The notes under the pieces were generated by a model that was not told where the DNA came from, did not search any database, and saw only the letters and a list, made by a program, of their open reading frames with translations. The position numbers were made by a program, and so were the translations under genes. From assembly GCA_947448025.1 (NCBI GenBank), contig CANFLV010000002.1, forward strand, positions 62,001 to 126,000: a DNA stretch of 64,000 nucleotides, given 5' to 3'. Positions 51,919 through 60,605 of the stretch are shown here, piece by piece (the stretch's first letter is position 1; every line of letters starts with the position of its first letter). The stretch comes from Oxalobacteraceae bacterium. Its GTDB lineage: Bacteria; Pseudomonadota; Gammaproteobacteria; Burkholderiales; Burkholderiaceae_D.

Positions 51919-53121
51919 ATGCATCCCGACGCCCTGCACGCTACGCCCGCCTTCGACGCGGCGCCCGATCCGCTCTGGCAGCATCAGCTCAGCCTGCTGA
52001 TGGAATCGACTGGCGAAGGCATCTTCGGCATCGACCTTGATGGCAATTGCATGTTTGTCAATCGTGCCGCAGCGCGCATGATCGGTTACGAGCCGGCAGA
52101 GATGCACGGCAAAAACATGCACGCCTTGACGCACCATTCGCATGCCGACGGCTCGTCCTACCCGGATACCGCCTGCCATATCTACAATGCCTTCCGGCGC
52201 GGCCTGCCGTGCCGCATCGACACGGAAGTTTTCTGGCGCCGCGACCAGTCCTCGTTTGCGGTCGAATACTCGAGCTATCCGATCATGGAAGGCCAGCAGG
52301 TACGCGGCGCGGTCATCACCTTCACCGACATCACCGAGCGCAAACGCGCCGCCGATGCGCTGCAAAAAGCCAAGGATGGACTCGAGCTGCGCGTGGCCGA
52401 ACGCACGGCCGAGCTGTCGGCGGCGCTGGTGCAGCTGCGCGAACTGTCGGCGTATCTGGACAAGGTGCGCGAGGATGAGCGCACGCGTATCGCCCGCGAA
52501 GTGCACGACGAACTCGGCAGCCTGCTGGTGGCGCTCAAAATGGATGTGAACTGGCTCGATAAACGTTTATCCGAACAGGGCGCGCGCAGCACCGAAGAAG
52601 CCGAAACTGTGCGCGGCACGCTGCGCAGCAAATGCCGGCACATGAGCGGCATGATAGAAACCGCGGTCGACAATGTCGGACGCATCATCACCGACCTGCG
52701 CCCGAGCATCTTCGATCATCAGGGTTTATGGGCCGCGCTCGAATGGCAGGCGCAGGAATTCGTGCAATCGGCCGAACTCGCGCTGGACTGGGACATGCAG
52801 GTCGAGCCTGACGTGGAGCTGCCAGAAGCCAGCGCGATGGCGGTCTTCCGCATATTCCAGGAAATGCTCAGCAATGTCGGCCGCCATGCGCAGGCCAACG
52901 CGATTCGCATCCGCATCAGTGCGGACCACAGCGTCTTGCAGCTGACTGTCGCCGACAATGGCATCGGCGCCAGCGCGGCCGCGTTTGAAGCAGCGACGTC
53001 CTATGGCGTCATGGGCATGCGCGAACGTGCGCGACATTTCGGCGGGCAAATTACCATTGTCAGCGCATCCGGACACGGTTCGGAATTTTCATTACACCTG
53101 CCTTTGGAGCACACCGCATGA
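51919..53121 (+). CDS. sensor histidine kinase, PAS + HisKA_3 (NarX/DegS type)
   Basis: 400 residues, no membrane helix, so cytoplasmic. PAS domain ~25-140 (GIFGIDLDGNCMFVNRAAARMIGYEPAEM), coiled coil ~140-185, phospho-acceptor REVHDELG (His196), and ATPase N-box FQEMLSNVGRHAQAN with GIGAS. It overlaps the response regulator by four bases. The pair lies just upstream of an nrt/cyn operon on the same strand and is the likely regulator of it. The signal is unknown; Cys and His residues in the PAS region (CHIYN, CRI) could bind metal or haem but this is guesswork. Confidence 0.92.
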   Translation: MHPDALHATPAFDAAPDPLWQHQLSLLMESTGEGIFGIDLDGNCMFVNRAAARMIGYEPAEMHGKNMHALTHHSHADGSSYPDTACHIYNAFRRGLPCRIDTEVFWRRDQSSFAVEYSSYPIMEGQQVRGAVITFTDITERKRAADALQKAKDGLELRVAERTAELSAALVQLRELSAYLDKVREDERTRIAREVHDELGSLLVALKMDVNWLDKRLSEQGARSTEEAETVRGTLRSKCRHMSGMIETAVDNVGRIITDLRPSIFDHQGLWAALEWQAQEFVQSAELALDWDMQVEPDVELPEASAMAVFRIFQEMLSNVGRHAQANAIRIRISADHSVLQLTVADNGIGASAAAFEAATSYGVMGMRERARHFGGQITIVSASGHGSEFSLHLPLEHTA

Positions 53122-53780
53122 CGATCAGAATATGCATCGCCGACGATCATCGTATCGTGCGTGAAGGCTTGAAACAGGTCTTGGCGGATGCGCCGGAAAT
53201 GCAGGTCGTCGCCGAGGCGCAGGATGGCAATGAGGTCATCGCGCGCGTGCAGCAGTTGATGGATGGCGAAGGGCTCGATCTCGTTTTACTCGACATCGCC
53301 ATGCCGGAGCGCGATGGCCTCGATGTTTTGCAACAGCTGCGCAAGACCTGGCCGGCCTTGCCTGTGCTGATGCTCAGTACTTATCCCGAAAAGCAGTATG
53401 CGGTACGCTGCATCAAGCTCGGTGCAGCCGGTTATCTCAGCAAGAGCGCGGACCCCGACGACATGATCGCCGCTGTGCGCAAGGTCGCCGCCGGTGGCCG
53501 CTATGTCACACCGGCCACGGCCGAAGCGCTGGCGAGCGCGATCGGCCATGCACCCGGAAAGGGCACGGCTACGCCCGACGCGCTGTCGCATCGCGAGCAT
53601 CAGGTATTCCGCCTGCTCGTTTCCGGTCACACGGTGAGCGAAATTGGTGCGCAGCTCGGACTCGCGCCGAACACGGTCAGTACCTACCGTGCGCGCATCC
53701 TCGAAAAGACCGGTGCAAAAAATGATGTGGCGCTGGCACTCTATGCCGAACGCAGCGCAAAATCAGCGGCGACCGATTGA
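53118..53780 (+). CDS. NarL/FixJ-family response regulator
   Basis: 220 residues: receiver with DLVLLDIAMPERDG (Asp59) and the switch Lys in YLSKSADP, then a LuxR-type helix-turn-helix (LSHREHQVFRLLVSGHTVSEIGAQLGLAPNTVSTYRARILEKTG). Partner of the preceding kinase (coupled). Palindromes right after its stop, in front of the binding-protein gene, are candidate target sites. Confidence 0.95.
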   Translation: MTIRICIADDHRIVREGLKQVLADAPEMQVVAEAQDGNEVIARVQQLMDGEGLDLVLLDIAMPERDGLDVLQQLRKTWPALPVLMLSTYPEKQYAVRCIKLGAAGYLSKSADPDDMIAAVRKVAAGGRYVTPATAEALASAIGHAPGKGTATPDALSHREHQVFRLLVSGHTVSEIGAQLGLAPNTVSTYRARILEKTGAKNDVALALYAERSAKSAATD

Positions 53781-53785
53781 AGCCT

Positions 53786-53812
53786 TACAAGCCTTGTAGG
53801 GCTTCCCCTACA
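53786..53812. promoter_or_regulatory. overlapping inverted repeats before the nrt/cyn-type operon
   Basis: TACAAG-C-CTTGTA (53786-53798) overlaps TGTAGGG-CTTC-CCCTACA (53795-53812); both are perfect. They lie five bases after the response-regulator stop and 106 bases before the next start. They may be an operator for the NarL-type regulator or an intercistronic mRNA structure; the lack of a T-run argues against a simple terminator. Confidence 0.5.
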
Positions 53813-53917
53813 TGACCTAGAGTCGCGCCCTGCGATTTGCATGAGCGGGGCTGTTTTGAGCCAATCGGGCACGCCGCTTGCAACAGTGACTGCATCTTCC
53901 ACTTAAGGGTGCACGTC

Positions 53918-55306
53918 ATGTCCAAAAAGCCTGAAACCGGTTCCACGTCCTACTATGCGCCTTACGATGCTGATCGCTCGCTGATGCTGCGTTGCGGCTG
54001 CGGCCAGGACCATGCACCACAAGAGCACAACACCGCAGTAGCAAATAGCAGCGAGCAGATGTCGCATGATTTCATCGAGGCCGCGATGGTCAAGGCGCTG
54101 TTCCCGGTCGATAGCGTGCGGCGCAATCTGCTGCGCGCCGTCGGCGCCGGCACCCTGCGCGCCGCGATCGCTTCCGTCTTGCCGATCAGCGCCATGCAGG
54201 CGATGGCCGCCGATAAAAATTCGCTCGAAAAGACCGAGCTGAAAGTCGGCTTCATCGCCATCACGTGTGCCGCGCCGCTGATCATGGCCGACCCACTCGG
54301 TTTCTACAAGCGCGAAGGCTTGAAGGTCCAGCTCAACAAGACGGCAGGCTGGGCGCTCATTCGCGACAAAATGGTCAACAAGGAGCATGACGCCTCGCAT
54401 TTCCTCTCGCCGATGCCGCTGGCCATGACCATGGGGCTGGGTTCGCCCCAGATCAACATGAATGTCGCCAGCATCCAGAACACGAATGGCCAGGCGATCA
54501 CGCTGCACATGAAGCACAAGGACAGACGCGATCCGAAATCCTGGAAGGGTTTCAAATTTGCCGTACCGTTCGAGTACAGCATGCATAACTTCCTGCTGCG
54601 TTACTACCTCGCCGAGCATGGCCTGAACCCGGACACCGATGTGCAGATTCGTGTCACGCCACCGCCGGAAATGGTCGCGAACCTGCGCGCCGGGAATATC
54701 GATGGCTTCCTCGGACCTGACCCGTTCAACCAGCGCGCGGTGTATGACGAGGTCGGATTCATCCACATCCTGTCCAAGGAAATCTGGGATGGCCATCCGT
54801 GCTGCGCCTTCGGTGTCAGCGATGAATTCATCAAGCAGAACCCGAATACCTTCGCCGCGCTGTATCGCTCGGTGCTGTCGGCGTCCTTCATGGCCAGCCA
54901 GGCCAAGGACCGCGAACTGATCGCCAAGATCATCGCACCGACGCAATACCTGAACCAGCCGGAAGCGGTGCTGAACCAGGTCTTGACGGGCAAATTCGCC
55001 GATGGCTTGGGCAATATCCGTACCGTGCCGGACCGTGCGAACTTCGATCCGATGCCATGGCAGAGCATGGCCGTCTGGATGCTGACGCAAATGAAACGCT
55101 GGGGCTACATCAAGGGCGACGTCAATTACAAACAGATCGCCGAAAAGGTCTTCCTGCTGACCGACGCGAAGAAGCAAATGGCGCTGGCCGGCTTCAAACC
55201 GGAAGCGGGCGCGTACAAGAAGTTCAAGGTCATGGGCAAGGAATTCGATCCCGCCAAGCCTGAGGAATACGTCAAGAGCTTCGCCATCAGCAAGACGGCG
55301 GCCTGA
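53918..55306 (+). CDS. nitrate/cyanate-type ABC substrate-binding protein (NrtA/CynA-like)
   Basis: 462 residues from ATG 53918 (AAGGG nine bases upstream). Long N-terminus: residues 1-65 with LRCGCGQDH, then a twin-arginine-like signal VRRNLLRAVGAGTLRAAIASVLPISAMQAMA ending about residue 98. The mature part is an NrtA/CmpA-type protein (KVGFIAITCAAPLIMADPLGFYKREGLKVQ, FLSPMPLAMTMGLGS, PEMVANLRAGNIDGFLGPDPFNQRAVYDEVGF). Binds nitrate, nitrite, bicarbonate or cyanate in relatives. First gene of the nrtABC-cynS operon. Cyanase at the end favours cyanate as one substrate. Confidence 0.92.
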   Translation: MSKKPETGSTSYYAPYDADRSLMLRCGCGQDHAPQEHNTAVANSSEQMSHDFIEAAMVKALFPVDSVRRNLLRAVGAGTLRAAIASVLPISAMQAMAADKNSLEKTELKVGFIAITCAAPLIMADPLGFYKREGLKVQLNKTAGWALIRDKMVNKEHDASHFLSPMPLAMTMGLGSPQINMNVASIQNTNGQAITLHMKHKDRRDPKSWKGFKFAVPFEYSMHNFLLRYYLAEHGLNPDTDVQIRVTPPPEMVANLRAGNIDGFLGPDPFNQRAVYDEVGFIHILSKEIWDGHPCCAFGVSDEFIKQNPNTFAALYRSVLSASFMASQAKDRELIAKIIAPTQYLNQPEAVLNQVLTGKFADGLGNIRTVPDRANFDPMPWQSMAVWMLTQMKRWGYIKGDVNYKQIAEKVFLLTDAKKQMALAGFKPEAGAYKKFKVMGKEFDPAKPEEYVKSFAISKTAA

Positions 55307-56172
55307 TGATGACATCCCTGAAATGGAAAGCCGCGCTGCTGTCGGTGCTGATTTTTGCGGCCTTTCTCGGTATCTGGTACACGGCGACCATGCCTACAGG
55401 CGGCGCGGGCGTGGGTCAATCGGCAGCGCTGACTGCCGAGCAGCTCGAGTACGCGAAGATGATGGGCAAGGACCCTGGTACGGTGAAGTCGAATAACTTC
55501 CCCACGCCGGCGCAGATGGGCGCGACCATCGTCAAGCAGCTGTCCGACCCCTTCTATGACAACGGTCCGAACGACAAGGGCATCTTGCTGCAGTTGTGCT
55601 ACTCGCTGGCGCGCGTGGGTCTGGGCTTTTTGCTCGCGGCGCTGGTGGCAATCCCGCTGGGTTTTGTGATCGGCATGTCGCCACTGCTGCGGCGCGCTTT
55701 CGATCCCTTCATTCAGGTCTTGAAGCCGATCTCGCCGCTGGCATGGATGCCGCTGGCGCTGTACACGATCAAGGACGCGACCATCAGCGGCATTTTCGTG
55801 ATTTTCATTTGCTCGGTCTGGCCGATGCTGATCAATACCGCGTTTGGCGTGGCCTCGGTCAAACGTGAATGGCTCAATGTCGCCGCGACCCTGGAAGTGA
55901 GCCCTTTACGCAAAGCCTTCCTCGTGATCCTGCCGGCTGCGGCGCCGACGATTTTGACCGGCATGCGCATCAGCATGGGCATCGCCTGGCTCGTCATCGT
56001 CGCCGCTGAAATGCTGGTCGGCGGCACCGGCATTGGCTACTTCGTGTGGAATGAATGGAATAACCTGTCGCTGACGAACGTGATCTTCGCGATCGCTGTC
56101 ATCGGCATAGTCGGCATGCTGCTCGACCTGATTTTCGCGCAAGCGCAAAGGATGCTGACCTATGATGAATGA
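55306..56172 (+). CDS. nitrate/cyanate-type ABC permease (NrtB/CynB-like)
   Basis: 288 residues; its ATG shares one base with the upstream stop (TGATG). N-terminal helix, a periplasmic insertion ~25-85, then five helices with the coupling loop EWLNVAATLEVSPLRKAFLVILPAAAPTILTGMRI. Inner-membrane channel of the importer. Confidence 0.93.
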   Translation: MMTSLKWKAALLSVLIFAAFLGIWYTATMPTGGAGVGQSAALTAEQLEYAKMMGKDPGTVKSNNFPTPAQMGATIVKQLSDPFYDNGPNDKGILLQLCYSLARVGLGFLLAALVAIPLGFVIGMSPLLRRAFDPFIQVLKPISPLAWMPLALYTIKDATISGIFVIFICSVWPMLINTAFGVASVKREWLNVAATLEVSPLRKAFLVILPAAAPTILTGMRISMGIAWLVIVAAEMLVGGTGIGYFVWNEWNNLSLTNVIFAIAVIGIVGMLLDLIFAQAQRMLTYDE

Positions 56173-57016
56173 TCTGTCTCTCGTCTCCGACGATCCTGTG
56201 AGCCTGCTGAAACGCGAGAAGTTCCTGCGTATCGAAGGGCTGGGCAAATCCTATATCAAGGACAAGCCGGTCTTTGCCAATGTCTCCTTCACGCTCGACC
56301 GTGGCGAATTCGTCTGCATCATCGGCCACTCCGGCTGCGGCAAGACGACCATCCTGAATGTGCTGGCGGGTCTTGACCATGCCAGTGACGGCCTCGTATT
56401 CATGGACCAGCGCGAAGTCGCCGGTCCCAGCCTTGAGCGTGGCGTGGTCTTTCAGGGGCATGCGCTGATGCCGTGGCTGACCGTGCGCCAGAACATCGCC
56501 TTTGCTGTCACTTCACGCTGGCCGCAATGGAGCAAGAGTGAAGTCACGAAACAGGTCGAAAAGTACGTCGCCATGGTCGGCCTGTCGCCCGCCATCGACA
56601 AGAAGCCGTCGCAGCTGTCAGGCGGCATGAAGCAGCGCGTCGGCATCGCCCGCGCGTTTGCGATCCAGCCGAAGATGCTGCTGCTCGACGAGCCCTTCGG
56701 TGCGCTCGATGCGCTCACGCGCGGCACGATCCAGGACGAGCTGATGGGCATCGTGCGCGCCACGCAGCAAACCGTGTTCATGATTACGCATGATGTCGAT
56801 GAAGCGATCCTGCTGGCCGACCGCATCCTGCTCATGACGAATGGCACGGAGACAGAGCAGGGCTACGTCCCCGGCGGCATCGGTGAATCAGTCATCAATA
56901 CCTTGCCGAAGTCACGTACGCGCGCCGAGCTGCATCACCTCGATGGCTATTACGAAGTGCGTAACCACATTGTCGATTTTCTGATCAAACGCGCCAAACC
57001 CGGCGCAGCCCACTAA
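56162..57016 (+). CDS. nitrate/cyanate-type ABC ATPase (NrtD/CynD-like)
   Basis: 284 residues. Walker A GHSGCGKTT, Q-loop VVFQGHALMPWLTV, signature LSGGMKQRVGIARAF, Walker B MLLLDEPFGALDA, switch His in ITHDVDEA. Lacks the extra NrtA-like regulatory domain of NrtC. It overlaps the permease by 11 bases and precedes cynS by 29 bases. Confidence 0.94.
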   Translation: MMNDLSLVSDDPVSLLKREKFLRIEGLGKSYIKDKPVFANVSFTLDRGEFVCIIGHSGCGKTTILNVLAGLDHASDGLVFMDQREVAGPSLERGVVFQGHALMPWLTVRQNIAFAVTSRWPQWSKSEVTKQVEKYVAMVGLSPAIDKKPSQLSGGMKQRVGIARAFAIQPKMLLLDEPFGALDALTRGTIQDELMGIVRATQQTVFMITHDVDEAILLADRILLMTNGTETEQGYVPGGIGESVINTLPKSRTRAELHHLDGYYEVRNHIVDFLIKRAKPGAAH

Positions 57017-57045
57017 TTTTTTATTCATTCAAATACGGAGTTTCA

Positions 57046-57489
57046 ATGAACCGCAATGACATCACTGAAAAAATCATCACCGCCAAGGTTTCCAAGGGCA
57101 TCAAATGGGAAGACGTCGCCGCCAAGGTTGGCCTTTCCAAGGAATGGACGACCGCTGCCTGCCTCGGCCAAATGACGCTCAACGCCGAGCAAGCCGCCAT
57201 CATCGGCGACATCTTCGGCCTCGACGCTGAAGAAGAAAAATGGCTGCAAGTCGTGCCTTACAAAGGTTCGCTGCAAAGCCCGGTGCCGACCGATCCGCTG
57301 ATCTATCGCTGGTATGAAATCGTCAGCGTCTATGGCACGACCATCAAGGAATTGATCCACGAAGAATTCGGCGACGGCATCATGAGCGCGATCGACTTCA
57401 GCATGGATATCAAGCGCGAAGCCGATCCAAAGGGCGACCGCGTGAATGTTGTTTTGTCGGGTAAATTCCTGCCTTACAAATCGTATTGA
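57046..57489 (+). CDS. cynS: cyanase (cyanate hydratase)
   Basis: 147 residues, the full family length. Catalyses cyanate + bicarbonate to ammonia + 2 CO2 as a decamer. The catalytic trio is visible: Arg88 and Glu91 in IYRWYEIVS and Ser114 in GIMSAIDF (Escherichia numbering 96, 99, 122). Preceded by GGAG. Last gene of the transporter operon, so imported or internal cyanate is turned into usable nitrogen. Confidence 0.97.
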   Translation: MNRNDITEKIITAKVSKGIKWEDVAAKVGLSKEWTTAACLGQMTLNAEQAAIIGDIFGLDAEEEKWLQVVPYKGSLQSPVPTDPLIYRWYEIVSVYGTTIKELIHEEFGDGIMSAIDFSMDIKREADPKGDRVNVVLSGKFLPYKSY

Positions 57490-57645
57490 TCAGGGTTGCG
57501 TGCTGCGCTTAGGTATTGCGTAGCACGCCGAGCAAGCCTCACAGGGCTAGGAGTTTTTCTCGGCAGGGTGCAGATGCAGCGGTATGAAGGTGAATTAATA
57601 TTTTTTTGTCAATTTCTGCGACGCCGGATAGACTTTCATTAATGC

Positions 57646-57675
57646 TTTGCTTTGCTTTGCTTTGCTTTGCTTTGC
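57646..57675. repeat. pentanucleotide microsatellite
   Basis: Six perfect copies of TTTGC (57646-57675), then a pyrimidine tract (TTCTTTTCTTTTTT). It lies in the 295-base gap between cynS and mqsR, about 110 bases before the mqsR start. Confidence 0.95.
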
Positions 57676-57746
57676 TGTTCTTTTCTTTTTTCTCCGCATT
57701 TTAAGTTTGCCAGGCCATTTGCCACATCAAGACCGCTAACCTACTA

Positions 57747-57758
57747 GCCAAATTTGGC
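57747..57758. promoter_or_regulatory. candidate mqsRA operator
   Basis: GCCAAATTTGGC is a perfect 12-bp palindrome; TTGGCT (57761-57766) repeats half of it against AGCCAA (57746-57751). TATACT (57767-57772) directly after could be the -10 box, so a repressor bound here would block transcription. The E. coli MqsA site is a different palindrome. Confidence 0.5.
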
Positions 57759-57784
57759 AATTGGCTTATACTCGGATCGTGATC

Positions 57785-58087
57785 ATGGAAAAAAGCACGC
57801 CTCACTGTAAATTGTCAGTCGTGAAAGCCTTGGTTGAGGCCGGTAAGGTCAGAGCGACCGCCAGCGCGTTCATTGGTGCCCGTGGTCTAGGTATCGATGA
57901 TCTGTCCGGGATGTGTGCCGTCGTCATGACACTTGCATCGACCAATTTTTACAAGAGCATGACTACCCATGCCGATCACCGGATTTGGCAAGACGTCTAC
58001 CGTGCCAAGACTGCCAACGGTGACGATGTGTACTTGAAATTGACCGTCATTGATGATGTGTTGATTGTTTCATTCAAGGAGATTTGA
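57785..58087 (+). CDS. mqsR: MqsR-type mRNA interferase toxin
   Basis: 100 residues from ATG 57785 (MEKSTPHCKLSVVKALVEAG). It shares with E. coli MqsR the start MEK-TPH, the FYKSMTT-x-xDHxIWQDVY block and the end VLIVSFKE, so the ribonuclease fold and active site are kept. MqsR cuts mRNA at GCU/GCA-type sites and slows growth under stress. Toxin first, antitoxin second, as in the classic operon. The start is supported by homology; the ribosome site is weak. Confidence 0.95.
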   Translation: MEKSTPHCKLSVVKALVEAGKVRATASAFIGARGLGIDDLSGMCAVVMTLASTNFYKSMTTHADHRIWQDVYRAKTANGDDVYLKLTVIDDVLIVSFKEI

Positions 58088-58089
58088 TT

Positions 58090-58491
58090 ATGAAATGTCC
58101 ATGTTGCGGCGCGGCTGAACTGATCCATGACACCCGCGATCTGCCGTATTCCTACAAAGGCGATACCGTGGCGATTCCTGCGGTGACAGGTGATTTTTGC
58201 CCGGCTTGTAATGAGGTGATTCTGGATCGTGAGCAAGGCGATCGCTACAGCGAATCGATAGGGGTATTCCAAAAACAAGTGAACGCAGCTTTTGTCGATC
58301 CCGCCTTCATCGTCATGGTACGGCGGAAGCTGGAACTGGATCAGCGCGAAGCTGCCGAAATTTTTGGTGGTGGTATCAATGCGTTTTCCCGCTATGAAAA
58401 CGGTAAAACCAAACCTCCGCTGGCTTTGGTGAAACTGCTAAAGGTGTTGGATCGGCATCCTGAATTACTGAGTGAAGTCAGAGCAGCATAA
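58090..58491 (+). CDS. mqsA: MqsA-type antitoxin and repressor
   Basis: 133 residues from ATG 58090, two bases after mqsR, with AAGGAG inside the mqsR end. Zinc-binding N-domain with MKCPCC and FCPAC pairs, linker, then a helix-turn-helix (RKLELDQREAAEIFGGGINAFSRYENGK) close to E. coli MqsA. Neutralises MqsR and represses the operon. Confidence 0.95.
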   Translation: MKCPCCGAAELIHDTRDLPYSYKGDTVAIPAVTGDFCPACNEVILDREQGDRYSESIGVFQKQVNAAFVDPAFIVMVRRKLELDQREAAEIFGGGINAFSRYENGKTKPPLALVKLLKVLDRHPELLSEVRAA

Positions 58492-58509
58492 GGTCTGGAA
58501 ATTGATATT

Positions 58510-59019
58510 TCATAGTGAAATTGCAAGCTTCAGCTGACACCAGGCGACAGACTTCTCTGCATATGCCAGCGTATAGGCAGGGCTACTTGAAGGTAGTTTG
58601 AAAACCTGGTAACGCGCCGCCTGCGCACCCAAAATCTTCATGCCGATTTTTGCGGCAGTCGCGCCATTGAAAGCGATTGCCTGCAGCTGCGGCAGCGTCG
58701 CCAGCAGCGTGAATAAATCATTTTGTTCGGCATCGCGTATCTGACTGTCGAGGCTCCCTTTGCGCTGCGCTTCGGCCACCACATCCCATAAGCCGATGCC
58801 ATGCGCGAGCAGGGTCGCAAGCCGATCGGCATAAGCCAGCGTCGGTAAAGACGTCTGCGTCACATCGCCGAGCAAATGCCAGAAGCGATTCTGCCGGTGC
58901 GCATAATACTGCGCCTGCAAGAGCGAGGCCGCGCCCGGCAAGCTGCCCAGGATCAGCAGCCGTACCTCGTCATCGACGACGGGCGGGAAACAGCGTTTGC
59001 GGGTTTCAGTGACAGGCAT
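58510..59019 (-). CDS. DNA-deoxyinosine glycosylase (family-6 uracil-DNA glycosylase superfamily)
   Basis: 169 residues. LLILGSLPGAASLLQAQYYAHRQNRFWHLLGDV is the typical catalytic-loop region of hypoxanthine-DNA glycosylases of the UDG superfamily, followed by GIGLWDVVAEAQRKGSLDSQI and AIAFNGATAAK; the LPSSSPAY block is the second motif. Removes deaminated bases in base-excision repair. Convergent with mqsA. Confidence 0.9.
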   Translation of the reverse strand: MPVTETRKRCFPPVVDDEVRLLILGSLPGAASLLQAQYYAHRQNRFWHLLGDVTQTSLPTLAYADRLATLLAHGIGLWDVVAEAQRKGSLDSQIRDAEQNDLFTLLATLPQLQAIAFNGATAAKIGMKILGAQAARYQVFKLPSSSPAYTLAYAEKSVAWCQLKLAISL

Positions 59020-59106
59020 GCGGGGATTTCAGTCGTTGGCAAATGATCAGGTCAGCATTACTATAGCCCGATAATAAAAATGCCATTCGCTCATCGAGGA
59101 GACATC

Positions 59107-59550
59107 ATGCAAGACAAACTCATTCGCCCCATCGACAGCCTGATCGCGACCTATGCCGAAAGCCACCTGAACCCGACCAATGAAATCATCCATTTCATCT
59201 GCGTGCCGGCCATCGTTTTCACCGTCATGGGTTTGCTCTGGTCGCTGCATCCGCTCGCCGCCGCGTTTCTGTCGGCGCTGTCGCTGTTGTATTACTTGAG
59301 ATTATCGCCGCCGATGGCGCTCGGCATGGCGCTGATGTCAGCGGCCATGTTGTTTGTGCTGACGATGCTGCCGCAGCAGCAGATCTGGAAAATGTCGCTG
59401 GCGATCTTCGTCATTGCCTGGATCGGCCAGTTCATCGGCCACAAGATCGAAGGCAAGAAGCCCTCCTTTTTCGATGATCTGCGCTTCCTGATGATCGGTC
59501 CGCTCTTCGTACTCGGCTTCCTGTATCGCCGTTTCAATATCCGTTATTGA
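59107..59550 (+). CDS. Mpo1-like (DUF962) membrane protein
   Basis: 147 residues from ATG 59107 (GAGGAG six bases upstream). Four helices; the metal-type motif ESHLNPTNEIIHFICVP and GQFIGHKIEGKKPSFFDD hold the conserved His residues of the Mpo1 group. Yeast Mpo1 is an Fe-dependent fatty-acid alpha-dioxygenase; the bacterial function is less sure. Ends just before the ketopantoate-reductase gene. Confidence 0.88.
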   Translation: MQDKLIRPIDSLIATYAESHLNPTNEIIHFICVPAIVFTVMGLLWSLHPLAAAFLSALSLLYYLRLSPPMALGMALMSAAMLFVLTMLPQQQIWKMSLAIFVIAWIGQFIGHKIEGKKPSFFDDLRFLMIGPLFVLGFLYRRFNIRY

Positions 59551-59557
59551 GATGACC

Positions 59558-60559
59558 ATGAAAATTGTCATCTTCGGCGCCGGATCAGTCGGCGCCTATG
59601 TCGGCGGTTCCTTGCTGGCAGCCGGGGCTGATGTTGTGCTGATTGGCCGCGCACGCCTGCGTGAGCGCATCGCGCGTGAGGGCTTGAGCCTGAGCGACCT
59701 GGGAGGCCGGCGCATGCAAATCGCCGCAGACAGTGTCCCCTATGTCGAAGACGCCGCCGCACTGGCCGATGCTGACCTGATACTCGTCACCGTGAAAAGT
59801 GCCGATACGCCGGCAGCAGCCAAGGCGATCGCGCGACATGCGCGGCCCGATGCCCTGGTACTGAGCCTGCAAAATGGCATCGGTAATGCCGAAGTCTTGC
59901 GCGTGGCATTGCCGGGACAGCGCATCCTTGCCGGCATGGTACCGTTCAATGTCGTACAGACGCCGGATGGCCGCTTTCATCGTGCCACCGAAGGCGAGCT
60001 GATGGTGGAGTCTTCCAAGGCGCTCGCGCCCTGGCATGGCGTGTTCGCGCAGTCACATTTGCCTTTGCTCGAACGCGAGGATTTCATCGCAGTCCAGTGG
60101 GGCAAGCTGCTGATCAATCTGAATAATTCCGTGAATGCCCTGTCTGGCCTGCCGCTCAAGACCCAGCTGTCGCAGCGTGATTACCGCCGCTGTTTTGCGC
60201 TGATGATGGCCGAGGGATTAGCGATCCTGCGCGCTGCAGGCATACAGCCGGCGAAAGTCGCCAAGGTGAGACCGAAGGTTTTACCGTGGATTATGCGCCT
60301 GCCCGACGGCCTGTTCCAGCGCGTCGCCGCAGCGATGCTGCGCATTGATCCCGAAGCCCGCTCGTCGATGTGGGAAGACTTGCAGGCCGGGCGCAAGACC
60401 GAAGTTGATTTCCTCAATGGCGCGGTGCTGAAGCTGGCGCAATCGCTGGGTCGCGATGCGCCGGTGAACCGCGCCATGATAAGCTTGATTCGCGCTGCCG
60501 AAGCGGGTCAGCTCGACTCGCTCGATGGTCCCACTTTATATCGTCGCCTGCGTGCCTGA
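59558..60559 (+). CDS. panE: 2-dehydropantoate 2-reductase (ketopantoate reductase)
   Basis: 333 residues from ATG 59558 (an ATG at 59552 is equally open). N-terminal NADPH site MKIVIFGAGSVGAYVGG, QNGIGNAE, the catalytic Lys in WGKLLINL with the Asn-rich NNSVNAL, and the C-terminal SSMWEDLQAGRKTEVDFLNG substrate block. Makes pantoate for coenzyme A. Length and motifs are standard; other ketopantoate-reductase-like genes may exist elsewhere in the genome. Confidence 0.92.
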   Translation: MKIVIFGAGSVGAYVGGSLLAAGADVVLIGRARLRERIAREGLSLSDLGGRRMQIAADSVPYVEDAAALADADLILVTVKSADTPAAAKAIARHARPDALVLSLQNGIGNAEVLRVALPGQRILAGMVPFNVVQTPDGRFHRATEGELMVESSKALAPWHGVFAQSHLPLLEREDFIAVQWGKLLINLNNSVNALSGLPLKTQLSQRDYRRCFALMMAEGLAILRAAGIQPAKVAKVRPKVLPWIMRLPDGLFQRVAAAMLRIDPEARSSMWEDLQAGRKTEVDFLNGAVLKLAQSLGRDAPVNRAMISLIRAAEAGQLDSLDGPTLYRRLRA

Positions 60560-60605
60560 AACACATTGGCAAACATCGACTCATGATTCGGAAAAGATTC
60601 ACCCA

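Noticed and set aside
53903..55315. 470-codon leftward frame opposite the NrtA-like gene
   Set aside because: Complete overlap with a well-supported binding-protein gene; His/Arg-rich shadow text.
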